Positions 30,877 to 39,583 of a stretch of 55,031 nucleotides of DNA are shown here, piece by piece. The DNA lies in NCBI GenBank assembly GCA_002342065.1, contig DDPF01000014.1, positions 1-55,031 on the forward strand, given 5' to 3'. A model generated the notes under the pieces. That model did not search any database. It saw only the letters and a program-made list of their open reading frames with translations, and was not told where the DNA came from. Within the stretch, counting starts at the first letter, position 1. Each line of letters begins with the position of its first letter. Origin of the DNA: Bacteroidetes bacterium UBA2475 (GTDB lineage: Bacteria; Bacteroidota; Bacteroidia; B-17B0; Aurantibacillaceae). The translations under genes and the position numbers were made by a program.

Positions 30877-33299
30877 TAACTCATTTTTCTTTTGGTACGT
30901 TTACTAAATTTCTCATCCTCGCTGTAATATCCACTGCCATAACCATAGCCATAACCATAGCCATAGCCATAGTTGTAACTATAAATTTTCTTACTAATAT
31001 CTACATCGTTCAACACCACTGCTAAATTATGAACTTTTGTTTCGTTCTTTAACCTGTCTAATATCTGCGTGAACATTTTTTTAGAATAACCCGCTCTAAA
31101 AACATAAATAGGATAATTTGCCATTTTTATGGTTTCAATACCATCGGTAACTAAACCAACAGGCGCATTATCTATTACAATATAATCAAACTGAGTTTTT
31201 AAATCTTCTACAACCTCTTTTAATTTTTTACTTAAAATTAATTCGGAAGGATTGGGAGGTGAAGGGCCTGCAGTAATGAATTTTAAATTTTCCATTGGAC
31301 TATTATTAAAACACTCGTCCAAACGTGTAATGCCTGTTAAAATGGTACTCATACCAATGTTGTTTGGAACGCCAAAACCTTTGTGGATCTTAGGTTTACG
31401 CATATCAAGATCTATGATCACCACTTTTTTGCCTGTAAAGGCTAAAATTCCGGCAATATTAATTGCCACAAAGGTTTTACCCTCACCACTAATGGTTGAT
31501 GTAATAGAAACGATCTTAGGACCTTCTGTGGCGTCAATAAATGTAAGATTGGAACGTATAGACCTGAAAGCCTCACTTATAATAGCTTTAGGGTTCTTAT
31601 CAACAATTAATTGCGACACAGGGATATTGCTTTGGTATTTTGGAATTATACCTAATAACGCAATGTTACCTGAAGAATAACGTGTAATATCTTTTAAAGA
31701 ATATATCTTATCATGAAAAATATAACGCACAAAAACCAATGCCAGCGATAAAAGAAGCGAAGCTAAAAAAGCTACTACAATTGCATTTCTTCTATTAGGC
31801 GAAACTTGAGCACCAATACCCAGGGCTTTCTCTAAAATAATATTTTTAGAAACATAACCTGCTTTTGAAATAGAGAATTCTGTTTTCTTTTCAAGCAACA
31901 TGGTGTAATACTTTTCGCTAATAGCATAAAGCCTGTTCAAACGCGAAAATTCAACTTCATCTTCGGGGTTTTGATTTAATTTTGACCTGAAATCGGATGA
32001 CTTTTCGAGTAAATTCTTATACTTGGTCTTATAACGTAATTTAACAGCATCCAAACTTTCCAGTAATAATTTTTTCTGATTTTCCAGTTGATAATTAACC
32101 TGTTTTATATTTTCAGAATTTGGAGTAACTGCATACAACATATTCTCTTTTTCTATTAAAAGCTTTTGAATTGTTTGAGTTATATCTTTTATTAAATTCT
32201 CATATTCAGTTCCTGATATAAGCGAAATAAGCTGGTAAATATCAATGCCTTTGTTCTTGCTTATATTCTTTTGGATCTCATCAACGATCCTTTCTTCCAT
32301 TTCTACTTTTAATAATTGATCTTCAACTGATGAATAACGTATAAGCTCCGAATTAATAAGAATATCTTTTTCACTGAACTTTTTTTCCTGTTTAAATTTT
32401 TGCAAATTTCCTTCGGTATCTTTAAGGTCGTTAAACACCACGCCTAATTGTGTATCAATAAATGATAAGATGTTGCGCGAACTCTCACTTTTTCTTTCAA
32501 CATCGTAATTCAGGTATTCTTCGGTAATAGCATTTACAATATCTGTTGATTTAAGCGCGTTAACATCCTGCACCTTTATTAAAATAGTTTTTGCTAGTTC
32601 GTTTATCAACCTTATTTCCAATTTGCTTTGGAGAATGGATGTTACGGCATCCACATCAGAAATTGTAAAATATAGCGAAGCATTTTCTTTTAAGATAATA
32701 AGTATATCCTCTTTCTCCTTCTTTGGATTTAGAAAGATATTAATATCAAATTCCTTAGTTTTTAACCAGGTGTTTAATTCAAATTTTTCTAATTTATTTC
32801 CGATCTTTAAAATCCCACCGGTTAATTGGGGGTTTAACTCAACATATATTTTTTGACCATATGCAATACCTGGTTTTGGATTGATCTTTATAAGATAAGG
32901 TGAAGAGTGGTATAACTCATTACTTTTAAAAGTACCTTCACTAAAATAATTAACACTTATATCCAGCTTCTCAACAACCCTTTTTAAAAACACCCGCGAT
33001 TTTATTTGCTCTATCTTCTCGGCAAGTAAATTATTGTTGTTATCAAAACTGTTCATCTTTAATATTTCATCCGCTTTATTGGCATCATTTATCTGTAAAA
33101 TAGCCTTAGATTCATATATTGGCTGACTGTAACGCAAATACAAAAAAGCAATTGAGAACGAAATCACAAAAAATATGGCAATGAAGAATTTACTTTTATT
33201 GAAAAGAAAGGCTATTACACCAATATCAAAATTGGTATTAAACCTTTCGGTTATATCCTTTAATTGATTATTAGTTGATTCTACCTTGGGATCTAACAT
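30876..33299 (-). CDS. Wzc-like polysaccharide co-polymerase and tyrosine autokinase
   Basis: An 807-residue inner-membrane protein. An N-terminal Wzz domain with a first helix at about 35-52 is followed by a long periplasmic coiled-coil (about 270-440), a second helix (about 505-525) and a BY-kinase domain (about 560-770). The kinase has Walker A SGEGKT in ITSTISGEGKTFVAIN, Walker A' VVIIDLDMRKP and Walker B YIVIDNAPVG. The tail contains a Tyr-Gly run (YNYGYGYGYGYGYGSGYY), the expected autophosphorylation cluster. It controls chain length and export with the Wza-like protein encoded 1 bp upstream. Confidence 0.92.
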   Translation of the reverse strand: MLDPKVESTNNQLKDITERFNTNFDIGVIAFLFNKSKFFIAIFFVISFSIAFLYLRYSQPIYESKAILQINDANKADEILKMNSFDNNNNLLAEKIEQIKSRVFLKRVVEKLDISVNYFSEGTFKSNELYHSSPYLIKINPKPGIAYGQKIYVELNPQLTGGILKIGNKLEKFELNTWLKTKEFDINIFLNPKKEKEDILIILKENASLYFTISDVDAVTSILQSKLEIRLINELAKTILIKVQDVNALKSTDIVNAITEEYLNYDVERKSESSRNILSFIDTQLGVVFNDLKDTEGNLQKFKQEKKFSEKDILINSELIRYSSVEDQLLKVEMEERIVDEIQKNISKNKGIDIYQLISLISGTEYENLIKDITQTIQKLLIEKENMLYAVTPNSENIKQVNYQLENQKKLLLESLDAVKLRYKTKYKNLLEKSSDFRSKLNQNPEDEVEFSRLNRLYAISEKYYTMLLEKKTEFSISKAGYVSKNIILEKALGIGAQVSPNRRNAIVVAFLASLLLSLALVFVRYIFHDKIYSLKDITRYSSGNIALLGIIPKYQSNIPVSQLIVDKNPKAIISEAFRSIRSNLTFIDATEGPKIVSITSTISGEGKTFVAINIAGILAFTGKKVVIIDLDMRKPKIHKGFGVPNNIGMSTILTGITRLDECFNNSPMENLKFITAGPSPPNPSELILSKKLKEVVEDLKTQFDYIVIDNAPVGLVTDGIETIKMANYPIYVFRAGYSKKMFTQILDRLKNETKVHNLAVVLNDVDISKKIYSYNYGYGYGYGYGYGSGYYSEDEKFSKRTKRKMS

Positions 33300-33300
33300 C

Positions 33301-34056
33301 TTATCTTAGTCTGTAAAACTGTATAAGTATCAAAGCGCTTGTTATTAACGTTACAAGTGGTGTAATTTCGGTTGCTAAAGTCTTAAATGGTCGGTATCTG
33401 GGTTCAACATAGATAATATCATTTGCCTGAACTTTAGAATTGCCAAGAGTAATTCCCTCTATCTTTGAAAGATCCATTAAATAAACATAAGGCTTTTGCA
33501 TGGGGTCTATATTATTGCGGATCAGCTTTACTTTAAATGCTTTTCCATCCTCAGGTATACCACCGGCACTTGCTATCGCCTCCAAAACAGTAGTATTATT
33601 ATTTGTCAACCCAATTACCTTTGCCTGGCCACTATTACCCGGAAAAACTATTACCCGCTTATTAATTACCTTTAGGGTTACATAAGGTTTTACATAGAAT
33701 TCGGAATATTTTTCCTCCATTAATTTTTCTGCCTGAATGATTGTTAAACCAACTATCGAAAATCTTTGCAATAATGGCATCTTAATATTTCCATCGCTTT
33801 CAACAATAACATCAAGGTCGCTCCTGAATGATCCGGTACCTGAACTGGCCAAATCTATCAATTTAAAACCATCATTTGTAAAAACCCTGTACTGGATCGC
33901 ATCATTAGGCGCAATTTTATAATCTAACCTGCTTAATGAATCTACAAGCTTATCATAATTGTAGTCTTTAGGAGTTTTAAGCATCAAATTAGATTTAAAG
34001 ATCTTACAAGACGAAAAAATCAAGAGGCATGAAAAAAATAGAATAAGGTTTCTCAT
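33301..34056 (-). CDS. Wza-like polysaccharide export lipoprotein
   Basis: A 251-residue lipoprotein with signal peptide and Cys17 acceptor (LLIFSSC). The Poly_export domain (about 48-125; YKIAPNDAIQYRVF) is followed by an SLBB domain (about 130-215; VIGLTNNNTTVLEAIASAGG and the late NDIIYVEPRYRPF). A C-terminal hydrophobic helix (about 228-246) fits the outer-membrane helix of Wza channels. It would form the export pore for the Wzc-dependent glycan. A TAnnTTTG box at 34067-34074 lies very close to the ATG, so a start with almost no leader is possible. Confidence 0.9.
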   Translation of the reverse strand: MRNLILFFSCLLIFSSCKIFKSNLMLKTPKDYNYDKLVDSLSRLDYKIAPNDAIQYRVFTNDGFKLIDLASSGTGSFRSDLDVIVESDGNIKMPLLQRFSIVGLTIIQAEKLMEEKYSEFYVKPYVTLKVINKRVIVFPGNSGQAKVIGLTNNNTTVLEAIASAGGIPEDGKAFKVKLIRNNIDPMQKPYVYLMDLSKIEGITLGNSKVQANDIIYVEPRYRPFKTLATEITPLVTLITSALILIQFYRLR

Positions 34057-34104
34057 AGTTATTATACAAATATATTAATTTTAAGGCTACAATTAACAGA
34101 AAAT

Positions 34105-36105
34105 CTAAATTGGATATTCAATTCTAGCATGGTAAATATTCATTAAGCGCTTCTTAAAGATCTTTCTTATAGTTGTTATATCTTTAAAAGTTATGTCTGA
34201 ATTAATAAACTGGTTTTGTGATATTTTATAATCAATGATATTATCCACCAATTCGTTAATTGACAAGGCATCATGGCTTTTTAAACTTCTTGAAGCTGCC
34301 TCTACCCCATCGGCCATCATTAAAACCGCTGTTTCTTTGCTAAACGGTATTGGCCCCGGATACCTGAATTCACTTTCATTAAAAGCTTTGCTGCCACTTT
34401 GTTCCTTCATTAAATTTAAAAAGTAGCCCACATTAGTAGTACCGTGATGCGTGCGTATAAAATCTATGATCTGTTCGGGTAAATTGTTTGCTTTTGCCAG
34501 CTCAACACCCAAAATAACGTGGTTAATAATGATCTTTGCGCTTTCGGCTGGATCCATTTCCTGGTGAGGACTATAACCTTTTGCCTGATTTTCGGTAAAA
34601 AAATTGGGGTTCTTAATTTTTCCAATATCGTGGTACATGGCGCCGGTGCGTACCAGCAAAGTGTTGCCGCCAATATAGTAAATTGCCTCTTCGGCCAGAT
34701 TAGCCACCTGCAAGCTATGTTGGAATGTACCGGGAACCTCTTGCGAAAGTTGGCGTAATAGAGGCTGGTTAAGGTCGCTTAGTTCTAACAACTTAAAGTC
34801 AGAAATAAAACCAAACATTTTTTCTGTTAGTAAAATAATAGGGTAAGCCAATAACACCAAAACAGAACTAACAGCAAAAGGTACATAAACACTCACTTTT
34901 TTAACCAACTGCGGTGTACCAAAGCCTATCTGGTAACTTACAAATATCAGAACGTAAAAAATAAATACCAACGCTGCTGCATTTACAATTTGTTGTCGCT
35001 TACGCATTTCGGCAACTGTAAAAAGGGTACCAATACCCGATAATAATTGTAATAAAATAAACTCCAATTTATCGGCCATAAAAAAACTACAGATCAAAAC
35101 AACAATTAAATGTGTAAATAAAGCCGTTCGACTATCAAAGAAAACCCTTACCAGTATTGGCACCAGCGCAAACGGTAAGGCCATTACCAAAAGCCCGTAT
35201 TTAGAAAAAATAAATGTTGAAATAACAGAAACAATTACGATCAAATACAAAAAAACAATTTGTTTATTTTGTCCGAATATTAATTTTCTAAAAAACAATA
35301 AATAACATAACAACACAATTAAAATTAAGAACACCAATAACCAGCTAAATAATAATTTTATTACCGAACTGTTACCGTTATTGTTTTGCAGATAAAAATA
35401 ATGATTAATTAAAAAACGCTTGTTATTTGTTAATGGTTCACCCCGTTTTACAAGTGTTTGACCCTTTAATACAGAGGTTTTGTAAACAGATACCTGGTCG
35501 AGTTTTGAGTTAAGGTAAAAGTGTGTTTTTTCTTTATTAAAAAAATAGGTAATGCTTAAAAAATTCAAATAATTTACACCGGCCAGATCGCTTTTTTTAT
35601 TTTTGTTTAGTTCCAGCTCAATAAAATCTGCTGCGGTTTTAATTGTAAAAAAATCAAAGTAAATACCTGCTTCTGCAAAATTACCGTTAGCTAAAAAAAT
35701 TTGTTTGCCTTGTTGGGCAATATCTATACTCTCAATTACGCCTCTTTGGTAGATACTGTCAAACACAGGCTTTAAAAGCAAATAAGCTTTTAGGTTGTTT
35801 TGTTTTAAAAGATCAAGGTCGTTTAATTTTTTATCCTTTTCTTCTTCCCTATTCTCAAAAAAAAGTGGTGCCGCTGATTCTATTGTTTTTTTTTCTGCTT
35901 CAATCTCGTCTTGCGATTTTTTTAAGAAGAGGTCTTCTTCGGCTACAAGATCTGGGCCTGCCCAAATTGCATCAAAAGAACCAACGCGCAAACCTTTAAC
36001 CTGTTTGCCGGGTAACAAAGCCACAATACAAACGGAGCAAGCAAACACAATAACCAGTTTAAAAATAAGGTTGTGTTTTGATTGTATAAAGGACAGGATA
36101 TTCAT
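34105..36105 (-). CDS. PgpH-type 7TM-HD cyclic-di-AMP phosphodiesterase
   Basis: A 666-residue membrane protein. One N-terminal helix (about 15-33) precedes a 7TMR-HDED extracytoplasmic domain (about 45-245), then seven transmembrane helices (about 255-435) and a cytosolic HD domain (about 455-625). The metal motif is MYHDIGKIKNP with further ligands in INHVILGVELA and RTHHGTTNVGYF, and ADGVEAASRS near the end. Characterised relatives hydrolyse cyclic di-AMP. It lies 48 bp upstream of the Wza-like gene on the same strand, so a shared transcript is possible. Substrate is assigned by family. Confidence 0.87.
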   Translation of the reverse strand: MNILSFIQSKHNLIFKLVIVFACSVCIVALLPGKQVKGLRVGSFDAIWAGPDLVAEEDLFLKKSQDEIEAEKKTIESAAPLFFENREEEKDKKLNDLDLLKQNNLKAYLLLKPVFDSIYQRGVIESIDIAQQGKQIFLANGNFAEAGIYFDFFTIKTAADFIELELNKNKKSDLAGVNYLNFLSITYFFNKEKTHFYLNSKLDQVSVYKTSVLKGQTLVKRGEPLTNNKRFLINHYFYLQNNNGNSSVIKLLFSWLLVFLILIVLLCYLLFFRKLIFGQNKQIVFLYLIVIVSVISTFIFSKYGLLVMALPFALVPILVRVFFDSRTALFTHLIVVLICSFFMADKLEFILLQLLSGIGTLFTVAEMRKRQQIVNAAALVFIFYVLIFVSYQIGFGTPQLVKKVSVYVPFAVSSVLVLLAYPIILLTEKMFGFISDFKLLELSDLNQPLLRQLSQEVPGTFQHSLQVANLAEEAIYYIGGNTLLVRTGAMYHDIGKIKNPNFFTENQAKGYSPHQEMDPAESAKIIINHVILGVELAKANNLPEQIIDFIRTHHGTTNVGYFLNLMKEQSGSKAFNESEFRYPGPIPFSKETAVLMMADGVEAASRSLKSHDALSINELVDNIIDYKISQNQFINSDITFKDITTIRKIFKKRLMNIYHARIEYPI

Positions 36106-36184
36106 TTATACAAAGAAAGCGTTTAAGCTAATTGTATAACGGTTAGGAAGAGTACGTTTTTAACAGTGGAGTTTTAATAGCTTT

Positions 36185-36423
36185 CTTAACCACAAAGACC
36201 GCCAAAAAGGCACAATGGCGGCAAAACAATAATTTTAAAACACATAAAAATATAGAAAAAGATATAGCTAACTGCAGAAAAGGTTCCCATAATTTTCTTT
36301 GCAAGCAAAGAAAATAACTATGTTTTCATTTAGACTAGATCATTCTATGAAAAAACTATGTGCCTATTTGGTTAAATTTTATTTTGTTTCTCCTTGCTAT
36401 GCTTAGTGCTCTTTGTGGTTAAG
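36185..36423. mobile_element. MITE-like element with 13-bp terminal inverted repeats
   Basis: CTTAACCACAAAG (36185-36197) and CTTTGTGGTTAAG (36411-36423) are perfect inverted copies bounding 239 bp without a gene. Similarity continues inward imperfectly (CAAAGACCGCCAAAAAGGCAC against, in reverse complement, CAAAGAGCACTAAGCATAGC). It ends 1 bp from the stop codon of the methylase gene. No transposase is present, so it would be non-autonomous. Target duplications are not clear. Confidence 0.55.
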
Positions 36424-36424
36424 T

Positions 36425-37135
36425 TTATTTGTAGACCCCAAAAACAACTGGCACTTTATTGATCTCAGGTTTTGAAGAAGTTTTCCAGTCAAACACGCTT
36501 TTAGAACTTACAAACTGACTTGGTCCAGTGAGATCCTTCCCAATGAACACAAGTGTTTCAGGAGATAACGAAGAAAGTAAAGCCTCAAATAATTGCTCGT
36601 TACGGTAAGGTGTTTCAATAAAGAATTGTGCCTGCTTTTGCTTTATTGCCAGTGTTTCAAGCTCTTTAATACGTTTTAAGCGTAGAGGCTTATCAATTGG
36701 TAAATAACCAACAAAAGCAAAATTTTGTCCGTTAAAACCACTGGCCATAATGCTTAGTACAATAGAGCTAGGGCCTGTTAGAGGAATAACTTCAATATTC
36801 TTTTGATGTGCCAGTTTTATCACATCTGCACCGGGATCAGCAATACCGGGACAACCTGCATCGCTCATTAGTCCCATGTCTTTACCATCAAATAATGGCT
36901 GTAAAAGCTCTAAAACAGAATTAATTTTTGTGTGTTCATTCAATAATTGAATTTCAGCGGCTTCAATTTTAGGATAACCAAACCATTTTAAGAAGCGGCG
37001 TGCTGTCTTTGCTTCTTCTGCAATGAAATGAGTTAAATCTCTTACAACAGATAAATTATATTCAGGAATAAAATTATTTTTATCCTCATCGCTAATGGGT
37101 ACTGGCAATAAATATAATTTTCCGGTCTTAGTCAC
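36425..37135 (-). CDS. RsmI-like SAM-dependent methyltransferase (tetrapyrrole methylase fold)
   Basis: A 236-residue cytosolic enzyme. The fold signature LYLLPVPISD at the start, GLMSDAGCPGIADPGADVI and PLTGPSSIVLSIMASGF match the RsmI branch, which 2'-O-methylates C1402 of 16S rRNA. The C-terminal HTH region of E. coli RsmI is absent. Bacteroidota often carry this shorter paralogue as well as true RsmI, so its RNA target is uncertain. It diverges from the MiaE-like gene over a 58-bp spacer. The MITE-like element abuts its 3' end. Confidence 0.82.
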   Translation of the reverse strand: MTKTGKLYLLPVPISDEDKNNFIPEYNLSVVRDLTHFIAEEAKTARRFLKWFGYPKIEAAEIQLLNEHTKINSVLELLQPLFDGKDMGLMSDAGCPGIADPGADVIKLAHQKNIEVIPLTGPSSIVLSIMASGFNGQNFAFVGYLPIDKPLRLKRIKELETLAIKQKQAQFFIETPYRNEQLFEALLSSLSPETLVFIGKDLTGPSQFVSSKSVFDWKTSSKPEINKVPVVFGVYK

Positions 37136-37193
37136 GTTGTAATATTAAATAAAATTTTTTATCCGTACCTTGCAACGTGCAAAATTTAGTAAC

Positions 37194-37778
37194 ATGTTAG
37201 GCTTAAAACTTGAAACAGACCCACGTTGGGTAAATATAGTTGAAAAGAACATTGAGGAGATCCTTACAGATCATGCCTACTGTGAGCAAAAAGCCGCAAC
37301 AAACGCCATTTCTATACTTATTAGCTATTCTTATCATCCCGAGTTAGTTGATGAAATGCTCAGTCTTGCCAAAGAAGAACTAACACACTTTGAAATGGTG
37401 CATCAAAAAATAAAAGAGCGCGGTTTTAAATTAGGTTTTGAAAGAAAAGATGAATACGTGCTTGAACTTTACAAATTTATGCGCAAAGGCCATGTTAAAG
37501 AAATAGCTTTAATTGATCGTCTTTTATTCTCAGCAATGGTTGAAGCAAGAAGCTGTGAGCGTTTTAAAATATTATCTGAAAATATAAATGATGCCGATCT
37601 GCGTGAGTTTTATCGCGAATTGATGATCAGCGAAGCCAATCATTACACCATGTTCCTTGCATTTGCACGTAAATATGGTAGCGCTACCGAAGACGTGAAA
37701 GCACGCTGGCAGCAATGGTTAGACCATGAAGCCAAAATATTAAAAAGTTACGGTAAACAGGAAACTATACACGGATAA
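37194..37778 (+). CDS. miaE: MiaE-like tRNA hydroxylase (di-iron)
   Basis: A 194-residue ferritin-like protein. Di-iron ligand motifs are visible: the CEQKAATNAIS helix, AKEELTHFEMVHQ (ExxH), MVEARSCERFKIL and ISEANHYTMFLAFAR. MiaE hydroxylates the isopentenyl group of ms2i6A37 in tRNA using O2. I chose the ATG at 37194; a TTG at 37170 would fall where a promoter -7 box (TACCTTGC, 37166) is likely. The GT9 gene begins directly after its stop codon, so the two are coupled. Confidence 0.87.
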   Translation: MLGLKLETDPRWVNIVEKNIEEILTDHAYCEQKAATNAISILISYSYHPELVDEMLSLAKEELTHFEMVHQKIKERGFKLGFERKDEYVLELYKFMRKGHVKEIALIDRLLFSAMVEARSCERFKILSENINDADLREFYRELMISEANHYTMFLAFARKYGSATEDVKARWQQWLDHEAKILKSYGKQETIHG

Positions 37779-38765
37779 GTGATAGAAGTAAAAAATATAC
37801 TTGTAATACAAACTGCTTTTATTGGTGATGCCATTTTAGCATCAAGCCTGTTGGAAAAACTTCACAGCTATTTTCCAAATGCAAGCATTAGTATTTTGGT
37901 AAGAAAAGGTAATGAAAGTATTTATGTCGGACATCCTTTTTTAAAAGAGGTATTGATATGGAACAAACAGGAAAATAAAATAAAGAACCTGTTTGGTATC
38001 TTATCTCAAATAAGAAAGAACAAATACGATCATGTAATTAATTGTCACCGATATGCCAGCTCTGGTTTTTTAACGGGCTTTTCGGGAGCCAAACACAGTG
38101 CAGGTTACAAAGAAAATCCATTGTCCTTTTTATTTAACTTTAATATAAAACATAAAATTGGTGATGGCTCTCACGAAACAGAACGTTACAATCAACTAAT
38201 AGAAGACTTTACAGATACAAAAGTTTTCAAACCAAAATTATATCCTTCAGCGGCCGATCTTGAAACGGTTAAACCATTTCAGTCAACGCCATACATTTGC
38301 ATGGCACCAGCCTCTGTATGGTTCACAAAACAATTACCAGTAGAAAAATGGATAGAACTTTGCGATAAAATAAATACAAACAGCACTATTTATTTTTTAG
38401 GTGCCCCAGGAGATAAAGAACTCTGTGAACAAATAAAAGAAAGATCAAAACATAAGGATATTAAAATATTGGCAGGGCAATTAAGTTTATTGCAATCTGC
38501 CACTTTAATGAAAGGTGCAAAAATGAATTACGTTAACGACAGCGCTCCTTTACATTTAGCATCTTCTGTTAATGCACCAGTTACTGCATTTTTCACATCT
38601 ACAGTTCCTGCTTTTGGATTTGGTCCGCTTTCAGATAATTCTAAAACCCTTGGTGTTGAAAGATTAGAATGCAGACCTTGTGGTTTGCATGGCTACAAAG
38701 CTTGCCCTCTTGGGCATTTTAAATGTGGACACTTAATGCACCTAAGCTCTGTTGGAAATGAATAA
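37779..38765 (+). CDS. Glycosyltransferase family 9 (heptosyltransferase-like)
   Basis: A 328-residue GT-B enzyme. It begins with GTG directly after the preceding TAA. Motifs are the N-terminal NILVIQTAFIGDAILASSLL and the nucleotide-binding APASVWFTKQLPVEKW with the acidic YVNDSAPLHLASSVNAPVTA block. Relatives add heptose to the inner lipopolysaccharide core in the cytoplasm. The Cys-rich end (CRPCGLHGYKACPLGHFKC) is typical of the family. It overlaps the next gene by 8 bp. The exact sugar is unknown. Confidence 0.88.
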   Translation: MIEVKNILVIQTAFIGDAILASSLLEKLHSYFPNASISILVRKGNESIYVGHPFLKEVLIWNKQENKIKNLFGILSQIRKNKYDHVINCHRYASSGFLTGFSGAKHSAGYKENPLSFLFNFNIKHKIGDGSHETERYNQLIEDFTDTKVFKPKLYPSAADLETVKPFQSTPYICMAPASVWFTKQLPVEKWIELCDKINTNSTIYFLGAPGDKELCEQIKERSKHKDIKILAGQLSLLQSATLMKGAKMNYVNDSAPLHLASSVNAPVTAFFTSTVPAFGFGPLSDNSKTLGVERLECRPCGLHGYKACPLGHFKCGHLMHLSSVGNE

Positions 38766-39519
38766 AAATGTTCATCAAGATCTTTCCTACTCCGGTTTTT
38801 GCCAAACATGTAATAAAACACACTCATTACCTTCCGAAAAAGCAATTGCATATTGTTACGATCTAATGGCACAACTGCGTGCACATTGCAGCATTGCTCT
38901 TTTTGATCAGAAAGAAAATACAGATCTTCGTTTAACAACAGCAAATTTATATTCATCACAGGGTGGCGAAATGTTTGGGATCTTAGTTTGTGAAGATGCA
39001 AATGGCAATGAGGTTATTTTGCGGGCATTTTCATCTACGCACAATGGGTTATGGAATATTGAAGGTTGGGTTCCGCATTTAGTTTCGGAAAATGATTTTA
39101 TGCAAATTGTAGAAAAAGGAAATCTTAAAATTCATCCTTTAACGAATCTTATTCAAACACTCGAAAAAAATTCAGACGACTGGAAATTAAAAGTTGAAGA
39201 AAGAAAAAGTGTTTCACGAAAAATACATGCCGAGCTTTTTGAGCTATACGAAGTAACAAATTTCAAAAAAGAAAAGCGTTCACTTGCAGATGCTTTTACA
39301 AATAAAAATGGAATTCCAAATGGTACCGGTGATTGCTGCGCGCCAAAACTTTTAAATTATGCTGCTATAAATAATTTAAAACCTATAAGCATAGCAGAAT
39401 TCTATTGGGGAAGAACATCTCCTTCAGGCGATAAAATTGAAGGCAAATTTTATTCTTCATGTACAGATAAATGCCAACCATTATTAGGTTTTATGATGTG
39501 TGGTATCAAAGACCTATAA
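38758..39519 (+). CDS. Stand-alone homologue of the N-terminal domain of long RluA pseudouridine synthases
   Basis: A 253-residue soluble protein. An early CQTC pair (about 15-18) is followed by a middle region with the SSTHNGLWNIEGWVPHLV segment. A helical stretch leads to a distinctive C-terminal block: GIPNGTGDCCAPKLLNYAAI, SIAEFYWGRTSPSGD and GKFYSSCTDKCQPLLGFMM. As I recall it, this block is the hallmark of the extra N-terminal domain in long RluA-type synthases; the catalytic pseudouridine synthase domain is absent. The ATG at 38758 overlaps the GT9 stop. Cys pairs suggest metal binding. Function is unknown. Confidence 0.65.
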   Translation: MNKNVHQDLSYSGFCQTCNKTHSLPSEKAIAYCYDLMAQLRAHCSIALFDQKENTDLRLTTANLYSSQGGEMFGILVCEDANGNEVILRAFSSTHNGLWNIEGWVPHLVSENDFMQIVEKGNLKIHPLTNLIQTLEKNSDDWKLKVEERKSVSRKIHAELFELYEVTNFKKEKRSLADAFTNKNGIPNGTGDCCAPKLLNYAAINNLKPISIAEFYWGRTSPSGDKIEGKFYSSCTDKCQPLLGFMMCGIKDL

Positions 39520-39583
39520 ATCCCCCCATTGGGGTTATATAAATGTTTTGTTTTCTTTTTAATTTTATAAAAACAGAAGTTTC

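Noticed and set aside
37170..37193. TTG start of the MiaE-like protein at 37170
   Set aside because: The extension coincides with the likely promoter; the ATG at 37194 gives the expected N-terminus.
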